From NCBI RefSeq assembly GCF_014357575.1, contig NZ_JACONW010000037.1, positions 1-43,478 on the forward strand: a stretch of 43,478 nucleotides of DNA, in the 5' to 3' direction. Each line of letters starts with the position of its first letter. Within the stretch, counting starts at the first letter, position 1. Below, piece after piece: positions 17,314 to 26,596 of this stretch. Below the pieces are notes generated by a model that searched no databases, was not told the DNA's origin, and saw only the letters and a program-made list of their open reading frames with translations. The DNA comes from Pseudomonas folii (lineage in GTDB: Bacteria > Pseudomonadota > Gammaproteobacteria > Pseudomonadales > Pseudomonadaceae). A program made the translations under genes and the position numbers.

Positions 17314-17400
17314 GAAATTGGTTGTGATCGGTAATTTCGCTCTTTGCCCTCTTTTGGTGCTTGCCCTACACTGCGCGGCTTTGTCGCAGGGACCGCCGCC

Positions 17401-18015
17401 ATGTTGTTGATGCTCTATCTGATTGCTATCACCGCTGAAGCCATGACCGGCGCGCTGTCTGCCGGGCGGCGGGGCATGGACTGGTTTGGCGTGGTATTGA
17501 TCGCCTGCGTCACAGCCCTTGGCGGCGGTTCGGTGCGTGATGTGTTGCTTGGCCATTACCCGTTGACGTGGGTCAAACACCCCGAATACCTGATCCTGAC
17601 CAGCGTCGCAGCCTTGCTGACCATCTTCATCGCGCCGTTGATGCGTCATCTGCGGTCGCTGTTTCTGGTGCTCGACGCGCTTGGTTTGGTGGCCTTTACT
17701 CTGATCGGTACGATGACCGCGCTGGAAGTCGGGACCGGCTTGCTGGTGGCCTCTGTCTGCGGCGTGATCACCGGCGTATTTGGCGGCATCCTGCGGGATA
17801 TCTTCTGCAACGACATCCCCTTGGTATTCCGTCGCGAGCTGTACGCCAGCGTCTCATTCCTCGCAGCCTGGTGCTTTCTGCTTTGTCAGCACCTGCAATT
17901 GCCTGAAGAGCAGAGCATTCTGATTACACTGTTCGGCGGTCTGCTGCTGCGGCTAATGGCTATCCGGTTTAACTGGAACATGCCCAGGTTTGTCTACAAG
18001 GGTGATGAGCACTAA
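17401..18015 (+). CDS. Trimeric intracellular cation (TRIC) channel family protein (YadS/UPF0126 type)
   Basis: 204 residues from the ATG at 17401; a TTG at 17344 is open but adds 19 non-conserved residues. Seven hydrophobic segments make up almost the whole protein. Two internal repeats carry the family motifs A-L-G-G-G-S-V-R-D and G-V-F-G-G-I-L-R-D-I-F. Prokaryotic TRIC proteins form potassium-permeable trimers; the physiological role in Pseudomonas is not known. Its last ~160 bases have been copied twice downstream (18311-18447 and 18571-18706). The native gene is intact. Confidence 0.9.
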   Translation: MLLMLYLIAITAEAMTGALSAGRRGMDWFGVVLIACVTALGGGSVRDVLLGHYPLTWVKHPEYLILTSVAALLTIFIAPLMRHLRSLFLVLDALGLVAFTLIGTMTALEVGTGLLVASVCGVITGVFGGILRDIFCNDIPLVFRRELYASVSFLAAWCFLLCQHLQLPEEQSILITLFGGLLLRLMAIRFNWNMPRFVYKGDEH

Positions 18016-18018
18016 CCG

Positions 18019-18106
18019 GTAGGAGCGAACTTGTTCGCGAGGATTTCTGTCAGGCGATACGAATTCATCGGTTGAGATAATTTCTCGCGAACAAGTTCGC
18101 TCCTAC
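18019..18106. repeat. REPIN element, family B, copy 1
   Basis: Perfect 23-base inverted arms (18019-18041 and 18084-18106) with a 42-base spacer. Each arm is GTAGGAGCGAACTTGTTCGC plus GAG: a GTAG followed by a CGAAC/GTTCG mini-palindrome. It starts four bases after the TRIC stop codon. Confidence 0.9.
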
Positions 18107-18190
18107 CCTTAAACCGTGTCGCCTCAAGCGCCTCCTGCACCGCGTAGAACTGGAATATGCCCTGTCTACAGGGGTGAGGAGCACTCACCG
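18107..18190. repeat. Scrambled duplicate of queG-internal and TRIC 3'-end sequence
   Basis: The stretch 18117-18141 resembles queG-internal sequence near 18846-18871 (shared GCCTCAAGCGC...GCACCG). The stretch 18148-18190 is a degenerate copy of the TRIC gene end (ACTGGAA-ATGCCC, TGTCTACA, GAGCACT). This is a second junction, distinct from that at 18311. It lies between REPIN copies B1 and B2. Confidence 0.6.
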
Positions 18191-18278
18191 GTAGGAGCGA
18201 ACTTGTTCGCGAGGATTTCTGTCAGGCGATACGAATTCATCGTTTGAAGTAATTTCTCGCGAACAAGTTCGCTCCTAC
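18191..18278. repeat. REPIN element, family B, copy 2
   Basis: The same 23-base arms at 18191-18213 and 18256-18278. The spacer differs from copy 1 at only a few bases. Confidence 0.9.
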
Positions 18279-18310
18279 CATTAATCGGTGCTGCCGCAAC
18301 GCCCACTCCA

Positions 18311-18447
18311 CATTCCTCGCAGCCTGGTGCTTTCTGATGTGTCAGCACCTGCAATTGCCTGAAGAGCAGAGCATTCTGCTGCGGTTAATGGCTATCCGGT
18401 TTAACTGGAACATGCCCAGGTTTGTCTACAAGGGTGATGAGCACTAA
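18311..18447 (+). pseudogene. Duplicated 3' fragment of the TRIC channel gene, copy 1
   Basis: Matches the last 161 bases of the intact gene (17855-18015) except for a 24-base in-frame deletion and a few substitutions. It has no start and no upstream coding part, and ends with the same TAA. Confidence 0.85.
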
Positions 18448-18450
18448 CCG

Positions 18451-18538
18451 GTAGGAGCGAACTTGTTCGCGAGGATTTCTGTTAGGCGATACAAATTCAT
18501 CGGTTGAGGTAATTTCTCGCGAACAAGTTCGCTCCTAC
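18451..18538. repeat. REPIN element, family B, copy 3
   Basis: Intact arms at 18451-18473 and 18516-18538. Its spacer shares two changes (GTTAGG and ACAAATT) with copy 4 that copies 1 and 2 lack. Confidence 0.9.
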
Positions 18539-18570
18539 CATTAATCGGTGCTGCCGCAACGCCCACTCCA

Positions 18571-18706
18571 TATTCCTCGCAGCTTGGCGCTTTCTGCTGT
18601 GTCAGCACCTGCAATTGCCTGAAGAACAGAGCATTCTGCTGCGGCTAATGGCTATCCGCTTAACTGGAACATGCCCAGGTTTGTCTACAAGGGTGATGAA
18701 CACTAA
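18571..18706 (+). pseudogene. Duplicated 3' fragment of the TRIC channel gene, copy 2
   Basis: As copy 1, with the same 24-base deletion, several further substitutions and a one-base loss (CCGGTTTAAC has become CCGCTTAAC). The shared deletion shows that one copy derives from the other. Confidence 0.85.
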
Positions 18707-18709
18707 CCG

Positions 18710-18774
18710 GTAGGAGCGAACTTGTTCGCGAGGATTTCTGTTAGGCGATACAAATTCATCGGTTGAGATAATTC
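18710..18774. repeat. Truncated REPIN, family B, copy 4
   Basis: The left arm is intact at 18710-18732 and the spacer is present. The right arm is deleted: the sequence passes from GATAATT straight into CATTAAC, just before the queG stop. Confidence 0.85.
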
Positions 18775-18775
18775 A

Positions 18776-19861
18776 TTAACCGCGGTGTCGGTGCTGCCGC
18801 AACGCCCACTCCACATGCTCCCTCACCAACTCCGACGGATACTCTCGTCTCGCCTCAAGCGCTTCAAGCACCGGAATCGTCGAAGGCGCATTGCCCAGCC
18901 CCACGGCCAGATTGCGCAACCAACGTTCGTAACCGGCGCGGCGTAGCGGTGACCCTTCGGTATTGCTGAGGAATTTATCCTCGTCCCACATGAACAACTC
19001 GGCCAGACCCGCGTTATCCAGATTGTGGCGTGGCTGGAAATCACTCTGGTCGGTGGGGCGGGCGAAACGGTTCCAGGGGCAAACGATCTGGCAGTCATCG
19101 CAACCGAACACCCGGTTGCCAATGAGCGGGCGTAGCTCCTCGGGGATGGCGGTTTTCAGTTCAATGGTCAGATAAGAAATGCAGCGCCTGGCATCCAGCA
19201 CATAAGGCCCGACGAAGGCCGCGGTGGGGCAAATGTCCAGGCACGCAGTGCAGCGGCCGCAATGTTCGGTGGTGTGAGGCGGGTCTACGGGCAATGGCAG
19301 GTCGACAAACAGCTCACTCAGGAAAAAGAAACTTCCGGCTTTGCGATTGAGCACCAGCGTGTTCTTGCCAATCCAGCCAAGCCCGGCCTTTTCGGCAATG
19401 GCTTTTTCCAGCACCGGGGCGCTGTCAACAAAAGCGCGGTAGCCAAACGGGCCTATAGCTTGCTGGATGCGTTCGGCCAGTTGCTGCACACGCTTGCGGA
19501 TCAACTTGTGATAGTCGCGACCCAGAGCGTAGCGGGATACGTAGGCTTTTTCCGGCTCAGTCAGACGCTGAGTCATCTCGGTGTCGCCGGGCAGGTAATC
19601 CATGCGCAACGAGACCACCCGCAAGGTGCCAGGCACCAGCTCTTCAGGGTGCGAACGTTTGCTGCCATGCGCTGCCATATAGTCCATCTCGCCGTGATAG
19701 CCCGCCTCTAGCCAGCGCTCAAGGTGTTGCTCATGTTCGGCGAGATCGAGCCCGGCAATCCCGACTTGCTGAAAACCCAGCTCGCGGCCCCACTCCTTGA
19801 TCGATTGAACAAGGGTGACAAGGTCAACAGTATTGGGCGAATCAACAGTAATAACGGGCAT
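18776..19861 (-). CDS. queG: Epoxyqueuosine reductase QueG
   Basis: 361 residues from the ATG at 19861; the frame is open further upstream but that would run through the neighbouring nnrE start. QueG carries out the last step of queuosine synthesis, reducing epoxyqueuosine in tRNA with cobalamin and iron-sulfur clusters. Two [4Fe-4S] ligand sets are visible: C-G-R-C-T-A-C-L-D-I-C-P and C-D-D-C-Q-I-V-C-P. The conserved G-W-I-G-K-N-T segment precedes them. The C-terminus is HEAT-like. The stop codon abuts the REPIN array, and its last 28 bases are the piece copied in that array. Confidence 0.95.
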   Translation of the reverse strand: MPVITVDSPNTVDLVTLVQSIKEWGRELGFQQVGIAGLDLAEHEQHLERWLEAGYHGEMDYMAAHGSKRSHPEELVPGTLRVVSLRMDYLPGDTEMTQRLTEPEKAYVSRYALGRDYHKLIRKRVQQLAERIQQAIGPFGYRAFVDSAPVLEKAIAEKAGLGWIGKNTLVLNRKAGSFFFLSELFVDLPLPVDPPHTTEHCGRCTACLDICPTAAFVGPYVLDARRCISYLTIELKTAIPEELRPLIGNRVFGCDDCQIVCPWNRFARPTDQSDFQPRHNLDNAGLAELFMWDEDKFLSNTEGSPLRRAGYERWLRNLAVGLGNAPSTIPVLEALEARREYPSELVREHVEWALRQHRHRG

Positions 19862-19923
19862 GCGCAAGGAGAAACCGGGTGGAGGTGCGTATAATTCTGC
19901 CAGACATCGGAGCCAAGAAACGC

Positions 19924-21420
19924 ATGGTCGACACGAATCCCCAATTACCCGACGCACTGTACAGCGCCGCGCAGGTCCGCGAACTGGACGCACAGCTCAT
20001 TGCTGCGGGAACATGCGGCAGTGAATTGATGCAACGGGCCGCCCATGCGACGTGGCGCGCGCTGCGTCGACGCTGGCCCGAGGCGCGGGAATTGAGCGTA
20101 CTGGCCGGGCGCGGCAACAACGCGGGCGACGGTTATCTGATCGCCGCTCTGGCGCGCAAAGCGGGCTGGGATGTTCAGGTGTTCAGCGTGGCCGATCCCG
20201 CTGCGCTGGTCGGCGATGCCGCTGACGCTTACAGCGCGGCTGTCGCTGCGGGTCTCAATGTTCAACCGTGGGCCGATCAACCTTTGCGCGGCATTGTGCT
20301 GGATGCGCTGCTGGGAACGGGCTTGAACGGTGACGTTCGCCAGCCCTACGCGGCGGCAATCGAATCGATTAATGCCAGTGGCTTGCCGGTCGTGGCGGTG
20401 GATATTCCCTCCGGGCTGAGCGCCGATACCGGACGTATTCTGGGTGTCGCGGTGCGAGCCGATCTGACGGTGACCTATATAGGCTTGAAGCTGGGTCTGT
20501 TGACCGGTGATGCGCCGGACCTGGTGGGCGAGTTGGTGTTTGACGACTTGCAGGCTGATCCGGCCGTCGTCTCCAGAGGCATTCGCAGCGCGACTCGCCT
20601 TGATACCTTTAATCTGCCGCGTCTGGCTGCGCGCCCTCGTACGGCTCATAAAGGCCTGTATGGCCGGGTGCTGGTCATTGGCGGCGATCATGGTTTCGGC
20701 GGGGCCTGCCTGCTGAGCGCTGAAAGTGCCTTGCGCAGTGGCGCGGGCATGGTCACGTTGGCGACCCGAGCCGAACACATTCCCGCTGCGTTGACTCGCA
20801 TGCCCGAAGTGATGAGCGCGGCGATCCGTTCGGCTAACCAGTTGATGGCATTGATTGAGCCCGCCAGTGTTTTGGTGGTCGGCCCTGGCATGGGACAAGC
20901 CGCCTGGGGTCGCAGCTTGCTGTCAGCCGCCGCCAACGCTCAACGTCCCCAGGTGTGGGACGCCGATGCCCTTAACCAGTTGGCGCAAGGTTTTGTCTCG
21001 CTTCCCGAGGGCAGCGTCATTACCCCGCATCCCGGCGAAGCTGCACGCTTGCTGGGGATAACGACTAAACAAATCCAGGCTGACCGCCCTGCTGCCGCGC
21101 GAGCACTGGCCGATAAATACCAGGCGGTCTGCGTGTTGAAAGGCAGCGGTAGCCTGATCGCTGACGTCGACGGTCAGTTAATGCTCTGTGATCGCGGCCA
21201 TCCGGCCATGGCGACTGCGGGTCTGGGCGACGTGCTCGCCGGGCTGGTCGGTGCGTTGATGGCGCAAAAAATGAAACCGTTCGATGCCGCGTGTCTGGCG
21301 GTCTGGTTGCATGCCAGCGCTGGACAGCAGGTCGGCGAAGCGGGCCGTGGGCTGGCGGCCAGTGATTTGATTCCAGCCATTCGTCAGTTATTGGAGGAGC
21401 AGCATCCGTGTCTGAGTTAA
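19924..21420 (+). CDS. nnrE/nnrD: Bifunctional NAD(P)H-hydrate epimerase / ADP-dependent dehydratase
   Basis: 498 residues from the ATG at 19924; a GTG at 19879 is open but adds 15 non-conserved residues and approaches the queG start. It repairs hydrated NAD(P)H. The N-terminal epimerase domain has the N-N-A-G-D-G loop at 65-70. The C-terminal ribokinase-like dehydratase domain has G-P-G-M-G, T-P-H-P-G-E and the G-H-P-A-M-A-T-A-G-L-G-D-V-L-A-G nucleotide motif. The gene is divergent from queG, 62 bases apart, and overlaps tsaE by 13 bases. Confidence 0.95.
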   Translation: MVDTNPQLPDALYSAAQVRELDAQLIAAGTCGSELMQRAAHATWRALRRRWPEARELSVLAGRGNNAGDGYLIAALARKAGWDVQVFSVADPAALVGDAADAYSAAVAAGLNVQPWADQPLRGIVLDALLGTGLNGDVRQPYAAAIESINASGLPVVAVDIPSGLSADTGRILGVAVRADLTVTYIGLKLGLLTGDAPDLVGELVFDDLQADPAVVSRGIRSATRLDTFNLPRLAARPRTAHKGLYGRVLVIGGDHGFGGACLLSAESALRSGAGMVTLATRAEHIPAALTRMPEVMSAAIRSANQLMALIEPASVLVVGPGMGQAAWGRSLLSAAANAQRPQVWDADALNQLAQGFVSLPEGSVITPHPGEAARLLGITTKQIQADRPAAARALADKYQAVCVLKGSGSLIADVDGQLMLCDRGHPAMATAGLGDVLAGLVGALMAQKMKPFDAACLAVWLHASAGQQVGEAGRGLAASDLIPAIRQLLEEQHPCLS

Positions 21421-21878
21421 CGCTGCATTTGGTCGGTGAAGAGGCCATGACCCAGTTTGGTGAGCGCATTGCCGAGGTCACTCGAGGGGTGGGCGTGATT
21501 TTTCTGGAAGGTGATCTGGGGGCAGGTAAAACCACGCTTTCCCGGGGCATCATCCGTGGCCTCGGGCATGAAGGCGCGGTCAAGAGCCCGACCTTCACCC
21601 TGGTCGAACCCTATGAAATTGGCTCGGTTCGCGTATTCCACTTCGACCTTTACCGGTTGGTTGACCCCGAGGAGCTGGAGTACCTCGGTATCCGCGATTA
21701 CCTGGAAGGCGATGCACTTTGTTTGATCGAGTGGCCCCAGCTCGGTGCAGGCTTTTTGCCAAAGGCTGACCTGACCATTACCATTAGGCCGCATGCGCAA
21801 GGTCGAGCACTGACTTTGAGTCCAATTGGCTCGCGTGGCGAAACCTGGTGTGCCGCTTTGGCGTTGGAATTCAAATAG
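21408..21878 (+). CDS. tsaE: tRNA threonylcarbamoyladenosine synthesis ATPase TsaE
   Basis: 156 residues from a GTG start inside the end of nnrE/D. TsaE works with TsaB, TsaC and TsaD to make t6A37 in ANN-decoding tRNAs. A Walker A motif G-D-L-G-A-G-K-T is at 35-42. The switch segment S-P-T-F-T-L and the H-F-D-L-Y-R and I-E-W-P motifs of the family are present. The 13-base overlap with the preceding gene points to coupled translation. amiB follows within about 15 bases. Confidence 0.96.
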   Translation: MSELTLHLVGEEAMTQFGERIAEVTRGVGVIFLEGDLGAGKTTLSRGIIRGLGHEGAVKSPTFTLVEPYEIGSVRVFHFDLYRLVDPEELEYLGIRDYLEGDALCLIEWPQLGAGFLPKADLTITIRPHAQGRALTLSPIGSRGETWCAALALEFK

Positions 21879-21892
21879 ATATGGGGTTAGGT

Positions 21893-23311
21893 ATGCGCAT
21901 TCGCGCGCTGGTTACTGTAGTGGGTCTGCTTTTGACAGCCCTGGCTGTTGATGCGCTGGCTGCAACACAGGTAAAAAGTGTCCGCCTATGGCGCGCACCG
22001 GATAACACACGACTGGTTTTTGACCTCTCCGGACCCGTCCAGCACAGCGTTTTCACCCTGACTTCTCCTGATCGACTGGTTATCGATATCAACGGCGCGA
22101 CCCTCGGCGGTCCGCTGAATGTGCCCATGGCCAATACGCCCATCACCAGCATGCGTTCCGCCCAGCGCACCGCTACGGATTTGCGCGTGGTCATCGACCT
22201 GAAAAAGGCCGTGACGCCCAAGAGCTTTACGCTGGCTCCGAACCAGCAATACGGTAACCGTCTGGTTGTCGACCTGTTCGATGAGCCGGGCGATGCCAAT
22301 CCGAGCCCGACCATTCCCGATACGGCCGCGAACACAGCGCCTGCCGTGCCGGTCAGCCCGGCCAAGCCCGAAATCAAGCTGACGCCTGTGCCGAACGGCA
22401 AGCGCGACATTGTGATCGTGATTGACGCGGGGCACGGCGGCGAAGATCCGGGTGCGTCCGGCAGTAGCGGACAGAAAGAAAAGAACCTGGTACTGGCCAT
22501 CGCCAAAGAGCTGCAACGTCAGATCAACGCTGAAAAAGGCTACCGCGCCGAGCTGACCCGCACTGGCGACTACTTCATCCCGCTGCGCAAACGTACGGAA
22601 ATTGCACGAGCAAAAGGCGCGGACCTGTTTGTGTCTATTCACGCCGACGCTGCACCTTCACGCGCGGCATTTGGTGCCTCGGTGTTCGCCTTGTCCGAGC
22701 GCGGGGCTACGTCCGAGACTGCACGCTGGCTGGCTGACAGTGAAAACCGTTCCGACTTGATCGGTGGTGCTGGTGCCGTCAGTCTGGATGACAAGGACCG
22801 AATGTTGGCGGGGGTATTGCTGGACTTGTCCATGACAGCGTCGTTGTCGTCGAGCCTCAACGTCGGGCAGAAAGTCCTGACCAACATTGGTCGCGTGACG
22901 TCACTGCACAAATCTCGTGTTGAGCAAGCCGGCTTCATGGTACTCAAGTCGCCTGATATCCCGTCGATCCTGGTCGAGACGGGCTTTATCTCCAACAATG
23001 CCGAAGCGGCCAAGCTCAGCGCTGCCTCGCATCAGCAGGCACTGGCGCGTTCGATCAACTCTGGCGTGAAGCAGTTCTTCCAGCAGAATCCACCGCAAGG
23101 TACTTACATCGCCTGGCTGCGGGATAACGGCAAGCTCGCCCAAGGGCCGCGTAATCACGTGGTTCGCTCGGGTGAAACACTGGCCATGCTGGCGGCTCGC
23201 TACGACATGAGCCCTGCGGCTCTGCGCAGCGCCAATAACCTGAAAACGGATGAGCTGCGTATTGGGCAGGATCTGAAAATCCCTAGCTCCGAGGTGGCGG
23301 CTCAACCATGA
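21893..23311 (+). CDS. amiB: N-acetylmuramoyl-L-alanine amidase AmiB
   Basis: 472 residues from the ATG at 21893; an in-frame ATG at 21881 would add four. The signal peptide covers about residues 1-23. An AMIN domain (septum targeting) follows. The zinc amidase_3 domain has [11 protein letters not shown], the S-I-H-A-D motif and V-E-T-G-F-I-S-N carrying the catalytic Glu. A C-terminal LysM domain binds peptidoglycan (H-V-V-R-S-G-E-T-L). It splits septal peptidoglycan during division and is normally activated by EnvC-type LytM factors (not in this window). The stop overlaps the mutL start as ATGA. Confidence 0.95.
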   Translation: MRIRALVTVVGLLLTALAVDALAATQVKSVRLWRAPDNTRLVFDLSGPVQHSVFTLTSPDRLVIDINGATLGGPLNVPMANTPITSMRSAQRTATDLRVVIDLKKAVTPKSFTLAPNQQYGNRLVVDLFDEPGDANPSPTIPDTAANTAPAVPVSPAKPEIKLTPVPNGKRDIVIVIDAGHGGEDPGASGSSGQKEKNLVLAIAKELQRQINAEKGYRAELTRTGDYFIPLRKRTEIARAKGADLFVSIHADAAPSRAAFGASVFALSERGATSETARWLADSENRSDLIGGAGAVSLDDKDRMLAGVLLDLSMTASLSSSLNVGQKVLTNIGRVTSLHKSRVEQAGFMVLKSPDIPSILVETGFISNNAEAAKLSAASHQQALARSINSGVKQFFQQNPPQGTYIAWLRDNGKLAQGPRNHVVRSGETLAMLAARYDMSPAALRSANNLKTDELRIGQDLKIPSSEVAAQP

Positions 23312-25263
23312 CCGATCTTCTTCTCGACAGTGTTGAGCCTGAGGTACAGACACCTGCCAGCGCTGCAGCCCTTAATGCTGCCCGGATCGAACTGCTCAGC
23401 CCACGGCTGGCCAACCAGATCGCAGCGGGTGAGGTGGTCGAGCGGCCAGCATCGGTCATCAAGGAGTTGCTGGAAAACAGTCTGGATTCCGGTGCCAAAC
23501 GCATTGATGTCGACGTCGAGCAAGCAGGCATCAAGCTGCTGCGTGTCCGTGATGATGGCAGCGGCATTTCTTCCGATGACCTGCCTTTGGCTTTGGCTCG
23601 GCACGCCACCAGCAAGATCCGCGAGCTGGAAGACCTTGAGCGGGTCATGAGTCTTGGTTTTCGCGGCGAGGCGCTGGCGTCGATCAGCTCTGTGGCGCGA
23701 TTGACCCTCACCTCCCGAACACACGATGCCGATCAAGCCTGGCAAGTGGAAACCGAAGGCCGCGACATGGCTTCCCGGGTTCAGCCTGCGGCGCATCCTG
23801 TGGGGACATCCGTTGAAGTCCGCGACCTGTTTTTCAATACCCCGGCGCGGCGCAAGTTTCTCAAGGCGGAAAAAACCGAATTCGATCACTTGCAGGAAGT
23901 GATCAAGCGCATGGCACTGGCGCGCTTCGACGTGGCGTTCCACTTGCGGCATAACGGCAAGACGATCCTCAGCCTGCATGAAGCCAACGACGACACGGCA
24001 CGTGCCAGGCGTGTATCGGCTATTTGCGGCCCAGGTTTCCTGGAGCAGGCGCTGCCCATCGAGATTGAGCGCAATGGCTTGCATCTGTGGGGCTGGGTGG
24101 GGTTGCCGACCTTTTCTCGTAGCCAGGCAGACTTGCAGTATTTCTTTGTGAACGGCCGGGCAGTGCGCGACAAGCTGGTAGCGCATGCGGTGCGCCAGGC
24201 TTATCGCGACGTATTGTTCAATGGTCGTCATCCGACCTTCGTGTTGTTCTTCGAGGTCGATCCGGCGGTCGTCGACGTCAACGTGCACCCGACTAAACAC
24301 GAAGTCCGCTTCCGTGACGGGCGCATGGTGCATGACTTCCTGTATGGCACGTTGCACCGGGCGCTGGGCGATGTGCGTCCCGAAGATCAACTGGCAGGCG
24401 CCGCGCCAGTGACTGCCGTCGAGCGACCCACTGGCCCGCAAGCCGGTGAGTTCGGGCCGCAGGGTGAAATGCGTCTGGCCAATAATCTGCTGGAGCAGCC
24501 TCAGGCTCAGCCTTATGCGCCGCCAGCCGGTTCAGGCGCGGGCGCTGGTTATCAATATCAGTACACGCCGCGCCCCACAGCGACCTTGCCTGCCGCCGAA
24601 GCGCAAAGCGCTTATCGTGAGTTTTATGCGCCGTTGCCCGGTACGCCTGCGGTGTCATTGCCAGAGACTCAAGGGGATATTCCTCCGTTGGGCTACGCCT
24701 TGGCGCAACTCAAGGGCATTTATATTCTGGCGGAGAACGCTCACGGCCTGGTGCTGGTAGACATGCATGCCGCACACGAGCGGATCATGTACGAGCGGTT
24801 GAAGATTGCGATGGCCAGTGAAGGCTTGAGCGGTCAGCCTTTATTAGTGCCCGAGTCCATCGCGGTCAGCCAGCGCGAAGCCGATTGCGCCGAAGAGCAC
24901 ATCGAGACATTTCAGCGTCTGGGCTTCGAGTTGCAGCGACTGGGTCCTGAAAGTCTGGCGATCCGGCAGATTCCGGCCTTGTTGAAACAGGCCGAGGCCA
25001 ATCGTCTGGTCAGCGACGTGCTGGCCGATCTGATGGAGTACGGCACCAGTGACCGGGTTCAGGCTCACATGAACGAATTGCTGGGCACCATGGCTTGCCA
25101 CGGTGCGATTCGGGCCAACCGCCGTCTGGCGATCCCGGAAATGAACGGTCTGCTGCGCGACATGGAAAACACCGAGCGCAGCGGTCAATGCAACCATGGC
25201 CGACCTACCTGGACCCAAATGGGTCTGGATGATCTGGACAAACTCTTCCTGCGCGGTCGTTGA
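23308..25263 (+). CDS. mutL: DNA mismatch repair protein MutL
   Basis: 651 residues. The N-terminal GHKL ATPase holds [12 protein letters not shown], the K-E-L-L-E-N-S-L-D metal-binding motif and [13 protein letters not shown] Pro- and Gln-rich linker spans roughly 365-455. The C-terminal dimerisation domain has [12 protein letters not shown], which fits the endonuclease motif DQHA(X)2E(X)4E with Met in place of Gln. Such MutL proteins nick DNA themselves, as expected in a genus without MutH. The start overlaps the amiB stop; miaA begins directly after the mutL TGA. Confidence 0.97.
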   Translation: MTDLLLDSVEPEVQTPASAAALNAARIELLSPRLANQIAAGEVVERPASVIKELLENSLDSGAKRIDVDVEQAGIKLLRVRDDGSGISSDDLPLALARHATSKIRELEDLERVMSLGFRGEALASISSVARLTLTSRTHDADQAWQVETEGRDMASRVQPAAHPVGTSVEVRDLFFNTPARRKFLKAEKTEFDHLQEVIKRMALARFDVAFHLRHNGKTILSLHEANDDTARARRVSAICGPGFLEQALPIEIERNGLHLWGWVGLPTFSRSQADLQYFFVNGRAVRDKLVAHAVRQAYRDVLFNGRHPTFVLFFEVDPAVVDVNVHPTKHEVRFRDGRMVHDFLYGTLHRALGDVRPEDQLAGAAPVTAVERPTGPQAGEFGPQGEMRLANNLLEQPQAQPYAPPAGSGAGAGYQYQYTPRPTATLPAAEAQSAYREFYAPLPGTPAVSLPETQGDIPPLGYALAQLKGIYILAENAHGLVLVDMHAAHERIMYERLKIAMASEGLSGQPLLVPESIAVSQREADCAEEHIETFQRLGFELQRLGPESLAIRQIPALLKQAEANRLVSDVLADLMEYGTSDRVQAHMNELLGTMACHGAIRANRRLAIPEMNGLLRDMENTERSGQCNHGRPTWTQMGLDDLDKLFLRGR

Positions 25264-26235
25264 ATGAGCGCTCTACCTCCGGCCATCTTTCTGATGGGGC
25301 CGACGGCTTCGGGTAAGACCGATCTGGCCATGGAACTCTGCAAAGTCCTGCCATGCGAGCTGATCAGCGTCGATTCGGCACTGGTCTATCGCGGCATGGA
25401 CATCGGCACCGCCAAGCCTTCCAAAGCACAACTGGCCGAGTTTCCTCATCGTCTGGTGGACATTCTCGACCCGGCCGAAAGCTATTCTGCCGCCGATTTT
25501 CGCAGTGATGCACTGGCTGCGATGGCAGAAATTACCGCTCGCGGCAAAATTCCGCTGCTGGTCGGCGGCACTATGTTGTATTTCAAGGCTCTATTGGACG
25601 GGTTGGCAGACATGCCCGCCGCTGATGCAGGGGTTCGAGCGGAACTGGAAGCACAGGCTGCAGCCCACGGCTGGCAGGCTTTGCATGACCAGTTGGCAGC
25701 AGTGGATCCGGTGTCTGCGGCGCGAATCCACCCCAATGACCCGCAGCGATTGATACGTGCGCTGGAGGTGTATCGGGTCAGTGGGTTGAGCATGACGGCA
25801 CATAGAGAACAACAAACTGCGCAAACTACTGATGCTGCGGCTTCTGGTAGACCGCAATTGCCCTATACTGTCGCCAACCTGGCCATTGCTCCGGCAGATC
25901 GCAAGGTGTTGCACGGCCGTATCGCATCAAGATTTTCAACAATGCTGGACCAGGGATTCCTGGACGAAGTTCTGGCGTTACGCTCAAGAGGCGACCTGCA
26001 TACGGGTCTGCCATCGATAAGAGCCGTTGGTTATCGCCAGGTCTGGGATCATCTGGATGGAAAGCTGACATCGGCTGAGATGCAGGAGCGGGGGATCATT
26101 GCCACGCGCCAACTGGCCAAACGACAGTTTACCTGGCTACGCAGCTGGGACGATTTACACTGGTTGGACAGCCTGGCCAGCGACAATTTGCCACGCGCCT
26201 TGAAATACCTGGGGTCGGTCTCCATATTGAGCTGA
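25264..26235 (+). CDS. miaA: tRNA dimethylallyltransferase MiaA
   Basis: 323 residues. It adds the dimethylallyl group to A37 of tRNAs that read UNN codons. The P-loop G-P-T-A-S-G-K-T is at 12-19. [16 protein letters not shown] and the late G-Y-R-Q-V-W motif are family hallmarks. The ATG directly follows the mutL stop. The miaA-hfq-hflX-hflK-hflC order is the same as in E. coli. Confidence 0.97.
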   Translation: MSALPPAIFLMGPTASGKTDLAMELCKVLPCELISVDSALVYRGMDIGTAKPSKAQLAEFPHRLVDILDPAESYSAADFRSDALAAMAEITARGKIPLLVGGTMLYFKALLDGLADMPAADAGVRAELEAQAAAHGWQALHDQLAAVDPVSAARIHPNDPQRLIRALEVYRVSGLSMTAHREQQTAQTTDAAASGRPQLPYTVANLAIAPADRKVLHGRIASRFSTMLDQGFLDEVLALRSRGDLHTGLPSIRAVGYRQVWDHLDGKLTSAEMQERGIIATRQLAKRQFTWLRSWDDLHWLDSLASDNLPRALKYLGSVSILS

Positions 26236-26272
26236 GTCCTTGCAATAGCCGTCTATCCTTGGGGGGTGGCGG

Positions 26273-26300
26273 TTCAAGCCAATTGAATTCGAATTATTAT
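26273..26300 (+). promoter_or_regulatory. Candidate sigma-70 promoter for hfq
   Basis: TTCAAG, a 16-base spacer, then TATTAT, in an AT-rich patch just upstream of hfq. In E. coli hfq also has promoters near the end of miaA. The -35 match is modest. Confidence 0.4.
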
Positions 26301-26323
26301 TGATCCTTAAAGGAGTGCGGCAC

Positions 26324-26584
26324 ATGTCAAAAGGGCATTCGCTACAAGACCCTTACCTGAACACCCTGCGTAAAGAGAAGGTTGGGGTTTCGATCTATCT
26401 CGTCAACGGCATCAAGCTGCAAGGCACCATCGAGTCTTTTGACCAGTTCGTTATTTTGCTGAAGAACACTGTCAGCCAAATGGTCTACAAGCACGCAATC
26501 TCTACCGTTGTTCCGGTTCGCCCGATTCGTCTGCCTAGCGCAACCGAAGGTGAGCAGGGCGACGCTGAGCCAGGTAACGCCTGA
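26324..26584 (+). CDS. hfq: RNA chaperone Hfq
   Basis: 86 residues from the ATG at 26324, which has a strong AAAGGAG site. Hfq forms a hexameric ring that pairs small RNAs with mRNAs and, in Pseudomonas, represses A-rich targets together with Crc. The Sm1 motif ([13 protein letters not shown]) and Sm2 motif ([10 protein letters not shown]) are intact. The short acidic tail ([11 protein letters not shown]) differs from the long E. coli tail. Confidence 0.98.
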   Translation: MSKGHSLQDPYLNTLRKEKVGVSIYLVNGIKLQGTIESFDQFVILLKNTVSQMVYKHAISTVVPVRPIRLPSATEGEQGDAEPGNA

Positions 26585-26596
26585 TAGGAGTCTGCT

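Larger units (their letters stand above)
18286..18788. repeat. Tandem array of a ~260-bp unit (two extra copies)
   Basis: Unit 1 (18286-18545) and unit 2 (18546-18788) each consist of 28 bases of the queG 3' end, about 137 bases of the TRIC 3' end, and a family B REPIN. The joint between the queG and TRIC pieces falls at a shared CAT, as expected of a tandem duplication through microhomology. The units differ at roughly nine positions. Unit 2 runs directly into the real queG end. None of this sequence appears to code for a protein. Confidence 0.88.

Noticed and set aside
18166..18354. 62-codon minus-strand open frame in the REPIN array
   Set aside because: It reads across a REPIN and copied fragments of two other genes; no ribosome binding site and no conserved content expected.
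18011..18780. CRISPR-like array
   Set aside because: Repeats are 88-bp inverted structures separated by copies of the same gene ends, not short direct repeats with unique spacers. No cas genes are present.
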